Part shown: piece after piece, positions 60,659 through 64,000 of the stretch
Numbering within the stretch: position 1 is the stretch's first letter
Layout of the letters: each line of letters begins with the position of its first letter
From: Bacteroidia bacterium
Lineage (GTDB): Bacteria > Bacteroidota > Bacteroidia > J057 > JADKCL01
DNA: 64,000 bases
Assembly: GCA_020635905.1 (NCBI GenBank)
Contig: JACJYV010000001.1
Location: forward strand, 310,001 to 374,000
Direction of reading: 5' to 3'
Notes under the pieces: model-generated
The model's database searches: none
Seen by the model: only the letters and a program-made list of their open reading frames with translations
What the model was told of the DNA's origin: nothing
Made by a program: the position numbers and the translations under genes

Positions 60659-61174
60659 CTACTTTTTATACAATCCATCAAACAGCACCTTCCAGGTGTT
60701 GCCGCTGTCGCGGGAGGCTTGCCAAAGCTGGCGGACGCTGCCATCTGGATTGGGGGTAAAATCCATGGAATAGAGGATGGCCTGTTCGTCGTGGAGGGAA
60801 ATGTCGCTGCCGCGCATACGCATGGCGCCATCGGAAAATTTGCCGGAAAAATGAATGGTATTGCCGCCATTATCCACCCAGGTTTGTTCCCAAAGGTGGG
60901 TTTTGGCATTATAAGTATTGAAACTTTTGCCGTTGCTTCCCCCCGCCCCTTCCCAGTTTTCCATGATCACACATTCCCCCAAAATCAGATCGACCCGGTT
61001 GGTACCCACAAGTTTTTCATTGGAATACACTTTCCAGTCACCCACCCAAAAGTCAAACTGACGGTATTCAGGATCGGTGCAGGGGGGCTTTTTTGCTTCT
61101 GTGGCAGATTGGGCTTTCAGGTAAAATCCACTGACGAAAAGCAGGGGAAGCAGGAGAATAATGATCTTTTTCAT
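60659..61174 (-). CDS. secreted hypothetical protein (DUF1579-like appearance)
   Basis: 171 residues with signal peptide (MKKIIILLLPLLFVSGFYLK, cut near AQS). Core pattern: EYRQFDFWVGDWKVYSNEK, VDLILGECVIMENWEGAGGS, FNTYNAKTHLWEQTWVDNG and TIHFSGKFSDGAMRMRGSD, the W-x-G-D-W / lipocalin-like layout of proteins listed as DUF1579 or similar. Role unknown. Its ATG overlaps the stop of the DUF192 gene by four bases (61171-61174), so the two are coupled. Confidence 0.75.
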   Translation of the reverse strand: MKKIIILLLPLLFVSGFYLKAQSATEAKKPPCTDPEYRQFDFWVGDWKVYSNEKLVGTNRVDLILGECVIMENWEGAGGSNGKSFNTYNAKTHLWEQTWVDNGGNTIHFSGKFSDGAMRMRGSDISLHDEQAILYSMDFTPNPDGSVRQLWQASRDSGNTWKVLFDGLYKK

Positions 61175-61704
61175 AAGTGGACGCGGTTTAATTTCATTTT
61201 ATCCCCGGTTTCCAGACCCCATGCTGCAGATTTGCCTGCATTGACTTCCACCACATACTTGCAGGGCGCAGTACAGGAAATGAGGCTGGTGGATTGGGGA
61301 ATATTATCGGGAGCAATGGAAAGTATTTTCTGATTCTTATCCAGAAAAATCAGGTCGAGGGGAATGTAGGTATCCTTCATCCAGAAATCGACCGGCTCCT
61401 CCTCGGGCATGATAAACAGCATTCCCACTGTATCGGGCATACTTTTGCGGTACATCAGTCCGACATTTCGATCCCCCTCCGTCTCTGCAATTTCCACATT
61501 GATCTGCTGGCGAAGCTCGCCAGATTCTCCGTCGAGGAAGCGCAGGTGCCCCCCGATTCTGAAAGGTGTTGCCTGCATACTCTGCACGGGGTGGGTTTCG
61601 TGGAGGGATTTGGGAGGAGGATTTTCACAGGAAAAAAATGCCATCAGGCCCAGGAAAAGGGTGTATTTGAGGATTATGGATGGCTTTATCCGGGTATCAT
61701 TCAC
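61171..61704 (-). CDS. DUF192 family lipoprotein
   Basis: 177 residues. The N-terminus has a lipobox-like FFSC (Cys near residue 26). The DUF192 domain is plain: RNVGLMYRKSMPDTVGMLFI, PVDFWMKDTYIPLDLIFLDK, KILSIAPDNIPQ and KYVVEVNAGKSAAWGLETGD. The function of DUF192 proteins is unknown; they are small extracytoplasmic domains. It comes first of the two coupled genes on the minus strand. Confidence 0.85.
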   Translation of the reverse strand: MNDTRIKPSIILKYTLFLGLMAFFSCENPPPKSLHETHPVQSMQATPFRIGGHLRFLDGESGELRQQINVEIAETEGDRNVGLMYRKSMPDTVGMLFIMPEEEPVDFWMKDTYIPLDLIFLDKNQKILSIAPDNIPQSTSLISCTAPCKYVVEVNAGKSAAWGLETGDKMKLNRVHL

Positions 61705-61766
61705 AGATTAAGATTACGAAATTTTTGGGTGAATGTCATGGAATCAAGGCAATTCGGGTGCGAATT

Positions 61767-63053
61767 TCAATCTGGATGGACTTGCTCTTTCCCCAAAGCC
61801 CGGGCCACAGCCCGGTTACCAAACTGATTCAGATGGGTATCTGAAAGCCAGAACAGCAGGTTTCCATCCTGCATGAATTCCTCCCTGGAATCCTGGATCA
61901 AAACAGGTTTTAGATCCATGCAGCTAACCCCCAAATCCGCAAAAAAAGCCTGCAAGGCAGTGGAAAGTGCCGAACTTTGTTCGGCCGAGGTCCAGGGCTG
62001 GCCCTGCCAGGCCACCCAATCATACACTTCCCCTTTGGTGGGGAGGAGGTAAATTTCCGGCTGCAAGCCGACGGAGCGGGCGATTTGCAGACCTTCTGCA
62101 AAATTTGCCTGCATGGCAGGCCAGTTGGGGTGGCTGGCCACTTCTGGAGTGGTACGGGCCACCCGTTCCGCATATACATGGGTGAAACCACCTGTTTTGC
62201 CATTGGGAAAAACAGCCTCCTGCATAAATGGACTGGGCGAAATCCCCCACAAACGCCGCCAGATTCCTCCCAGCAAAAACCGCATGGGAGAACGAAAACG
62301 GAATAAACGGTACTCATCCCGCCAGGAATCCGCCTGCGGCGGAAGGTCACCCTGCGGAAAATATCCGTCCAGGTCATTGGCTGGGAATACCAGCCAGATC
62401 AGGCGGGCGCCCGGTCGAAAATGCAAACGGGGAAGTTCCCGTTTCAGGTGCTGAACCTGTTCCCAGGGACCGGTGGCCGAAACGGACAAATTATAACTGA
62501 AAGTGCCCTGCAGGGAATCAAACTGCGCAGAAATAGTCTCTTTATCCTGACAAACCCCCACCCCAAATGAATCGCCCAAAAAGAGGTGGTCCACCGTGTC
62601 GCCGGGTGTAAAATTGGGATTGCGAAAGCCAAACGCATCTGTGGTAAATAAAAATTCCACACATGAATCCCCAAACAACAGCGCAGGCTGATTTTCACAA
62701 TCCTGGAGGGAAGGAAAAGCCACGGTATCAGGCACATAGGTGAGCAGATTGGGAACCTCCGTTTTGCGAAACAGGGTATGGAGGTTTTCTTTTTGCTGAC
62801 GCTTAAAATTCAGTCCCAAATCTGCCAAAGCCAGTAGAAAAAGGGCAATTCCCAGAGAAAACACCCACCTCAGCCACCTGGAGGGTAGAAAAAAATGGGC
62901 CAATACCAATAGAACTGAACTCAAAGCCAGCCAGATCCAGGCCGGACCTCCGTAAATCAGGCCTGAAAAAGCGGGGCTGATCAGCAAAATCCAGAGCAAA
63001 AGGAGGTGAATCCATCCTTTTACGGGCTTCTGAGGTTGCTTTTCGGCTGACAT
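61767..63053 (-). CDS. SGNH/GDSL-like membrane-anchored protein
   Basis: 428 residues. Three membrane helices lie at about 15-32, 37-54 and 60-80 (GWIHLLLLWILLISPAFSG, WLALSSVLLVLAHFFL, WVFSLGIALFLLALADLGLN). The extracytoplasmic part has an SGNH-type block I DHLFLGDSFGVGVCQD (active Ser), a middle LIWLVFPANDLDGYF (Asn in block III-like position) and block V SDTHLNQFGNRAVARAL (Asp and His). So a hydrolase or O-acetyltransferase like AlgJ/AlgX is possible; no polysaccharide genes are nearby. Starts 225 bases after the methyltransferase gene ends. Confidence 0.75.
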   Translation of the reverse strand: MSAEKQPQKPVKGWIHLLLLWILLISPAFSGLIYGGPAWIWLALSSVLLVLAHFFLPSRWLRWVFSLGIALFLLALADLGLNFKRQQKENLHTLFRKTEVPNLLTYVPDTVAFPSLQDCENQPALLFGDSCVEFLFTTDAFGFRNPNFTPGDTVDHLFLGDSFGVGVCQDKETISAQFDSLQGTFSYNLSVSATGPWEQVQHLKRELPRLHFRPGARLIWLVFPANDLDGYFPQGDLPPQADSWRDEYRLFRFRSPMRFLLGGIWRRLWGISPSPFMQEAVFPNGKTGGFTHVYAERVARTTPEVASHPNWPAMQANFAEGLQIARSVGLQPEIYLLPTKGEVYDWVAWQGQPWTSAEQSSALSTALQAFFADLGVSCMDLKPVLIQDSREEFMQDGNLLFWLSDTHLNQFGNRAVARALGKEQVHPD

Positions 63054-63091
63054 GGGGGGAAAGTTACAAAGTAAGCGCCAGGTCTGAAACG

Positions 63092-63117
63092 AAAAAAAGC
63101 TGCCTCAGGGACAGCTT
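63092..63117 (-). terminator. hairpin with T-run on the minus strand
   Basis: AAGCTG-CC (63097-63104) pairs with GG-ACAGCTT (63109-63117) with one bulge, and in the minus direction it is followed by T7 (A-run 63092-63098 on plus). It may end transcription from the methyltransferase gene before the 61767-63053 gene. Confidence 0.6.
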
Positions 63118-63153
63118 CGTTTCTTTCTAAAGAACTTTTCTTTACTTAATCAA

Positions 63154-63194
63154 GGAGTAGGGTAACTAAACACACTATTTAGTTTTTCTACTCC
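63154..63194 (+). other. nested perfect hairpin, possible structured RNA
   Basis: GGAGTAG (63154-63160) pairs with CTACTCC (63188-63194); inside it AACTAAA (63164-63170) pairs with TTTAGTT (63178-63184) around the 7-base loop CACACTA. The inner joint GGT/TTT allows two G-U pairs on the plus strand only. It is in the 63054-63278 intergenic gap. Confidence 0.5.
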
Positions 63195-63278
63195 TCCAAG
63201 ATAGGTTTCTTTCCCCACCCCTGACGGGAGTTTCGACGAACGGGCCCTTTTGCGGGATGAATGCTCTCTTGAATTCGA

Positions 63279-63968
63279 TCAAACAATTCCTGCAAACCCA
63301 AATTTGCGGCTGATCCTGTACACGTAATTCATTTCTCCCCAGATCATGCCCTGCTGCACAATCTCCATCACAAATCCACTTTCCAGGGCAATTTCCCTGA
63401 TTTTCTCAATTTCACAATCCTGAGAAAGCACCATCAAAACCTGGGTATCGGCCTGCATGTGGGCACCCAGACCCTGAAAAAATCCGTGGAAATACTCAAA
63501 ATTCTCCCCGCAGTACCAGGCACGATCAGCTTCAGTTGCGGGATAGCGGGGAAAATAGGGAGGATTGACCACGATCCACTGATAGGTTTTGGGAGGCAGG
63601 GCATACCACAAATCCGACTTAAGCACGGTGAGATGAGCCCGGTTGAGAGATGCATTGTGGCGAATGTCGGCCAGGGCGCGGTCGCTGATGTCGGTCGCGG
63701 TCACCACAGCCTGTTCAAGGGCCGCCCAGATGGAGATCAGGCCGCTGCCCGCCCCGATTTCCAGGAAGGTCTTGCCTTTCAATTGCTGTTTGAGCAGGTA
63801 TTTAAGCAAAAATCGGGTACTGAAATAAAGCGAAGGATGAAATACCCCCCGACTCACCCGAATCCTGATTCCGTACCAGAATACATCCCGGTCTTTGCGG
63901 ATATACAGCAGGGCCAATGGCTTAACCAGCCGGTTATACACTGATTTGCGAATTCGTTGCAGCATCAT
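63279..63968 (-). CDS. class I SAM-dependent methyltransferase
   Basis: 229 residues from ATG at 63968 (MMLQRIRKSVYNRLVKPLAL). Rossmann methyltransferase: GxGxG motif LEIGAGSGLISIWAALEQ, an acidic end of strand 2 (TATDISDRALADIRHNASLN), and the NPPY-type motif IVVNPPYFPRYP used for N-methylation of Gln, Ade or Gua (PrmC, RlmG and HemK-like enzymes). The substrate is not clear. The first 40 residues are unusually basic. The start is close to the window edge but seems complete. Confidence 0.85.
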   Translation of the reverse strand: MMLQRIRKSVYNRLVKPLALLYIRKDRDVFWYGIRIRVSRGVFHPSLYFSTRFLLKYLLKQQLKGKTFLEIGAGSGLISIWAALEQAVVTATDISDRALADIRHNASLNRAHLTVLKSDLWYALPPKTYQWIVVNPPYFPRYPATEADRAWYCGENFEYFHGFFQGLGAHMQADTQVLMVLSQDCEIEKIREIALESGFVMEIVQQGMIWGEMNYVYRISRKFGFAGIV

Positions 63969-64000
63969 CCAGGCTTAAAATCCTTCAATTTCGGGCTGAC

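Overview
The window comes from a bacterium of the phylum Bacteroidota, most likely a Saprospiria-like lineage (inferred). Evidence: lpxC and fabZ are fused into one gene; three secreted proteins end in type IX secretion (T9SS) type A sorting domains; several upstream regions carry the Bacteroidota sigma-factor pattern TTG-N19/20-TAnnTTTG; Shine-Dalgarno sequences are largely absent; and the order rpsF-rpsR-rplI is intact. No rRNA or tRNA gene, prophage, complete IS or CRISPR array was found. Most of the window is core chromosome, with accessory islands at about 33-36 kb, 44.3-47.3 kb and 54.3-54.8 kb.

Layout. 0-9.3 kb: the 3' part of a Wzi/RemB-like outer-membrane protein, a secreted protein, a TPR protein, gyrA, a MacB-type permease, a T9SS cargo protein and the rpsF-rpsR-rplI operon, which has tandem promoters and its own terminator. 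9.4-11.3 kb: dnaX, split into two frames at a run of ten A's. 11.3-20.1 kb: a transglutaminase-like protein, an acyl-CoA carboxylase carboxyltransferase, a large heparinase II/III-like T9SS cargo, nth and recA. 20.4-32.9 kb: a TPR sensor histidine kinase, rseP, dxr, a GH3-family adenylating enzyme and clpB. 33-36.5 kb: a repeat-rich stretch with a sulfotransferase-like protein, an SRPBCC protein, a HipA-N-like protein and a very cysteine-rich histidine-phosphatase lipoprotein. 36.6-42.3 kb: a tightly packed minus-strand operon, lpxD - lpxC/fabZ - lpxA - ABC ATPase - RDD - SpoIIM-like, combining lipid A synthesis with a small membrane module. 42.6-44.3 kb: a sterol-desaturase/fatty-acid-hydroxylase and SDR pair. 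44.3-47.3 kb: repeats and a GIY-YIG nuclease fused to a DprA/LOG-like domain. 47.3-64 kb: an LTA-synthase-type phosphotransferase, a YegS-type lipid kinase, a CsaA-like tRNA-binding protein, a secreted repeat protein, NHL-type cargo, small enzymes, a GDPD lipoprotein, metH, a DUF192 protein, an SGNH-like membrane protein and a methyltransferase.

Most notable signals. (1) dnaX appears to be recoded. Unshifted reading gives a gamma-like protein ending just after an A10-G run; a -1 shift gives a normal 595-residue tau. GGAGG upstream and a 6-bp hairpin downstream are placed like -1 frameshift stimulators. (2) A GIY-YIG gene bounded by palindromic GGTTTCG(A/G)CT(A/C)CGCTCAACC sites lies inside a duplicated 5' segment of a DprA/LOG-like gene, giving a fused 268-residue reading frame. 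(3) A MITE-like element of 122 bp with 15-bp terminal inverted repeats occurs three times. (4) A second dispersed intergenic repeat family, short GC palindromes, and G-rich heptamer or quadruplex-prone tracts sit directly at the 3' ends of genes.
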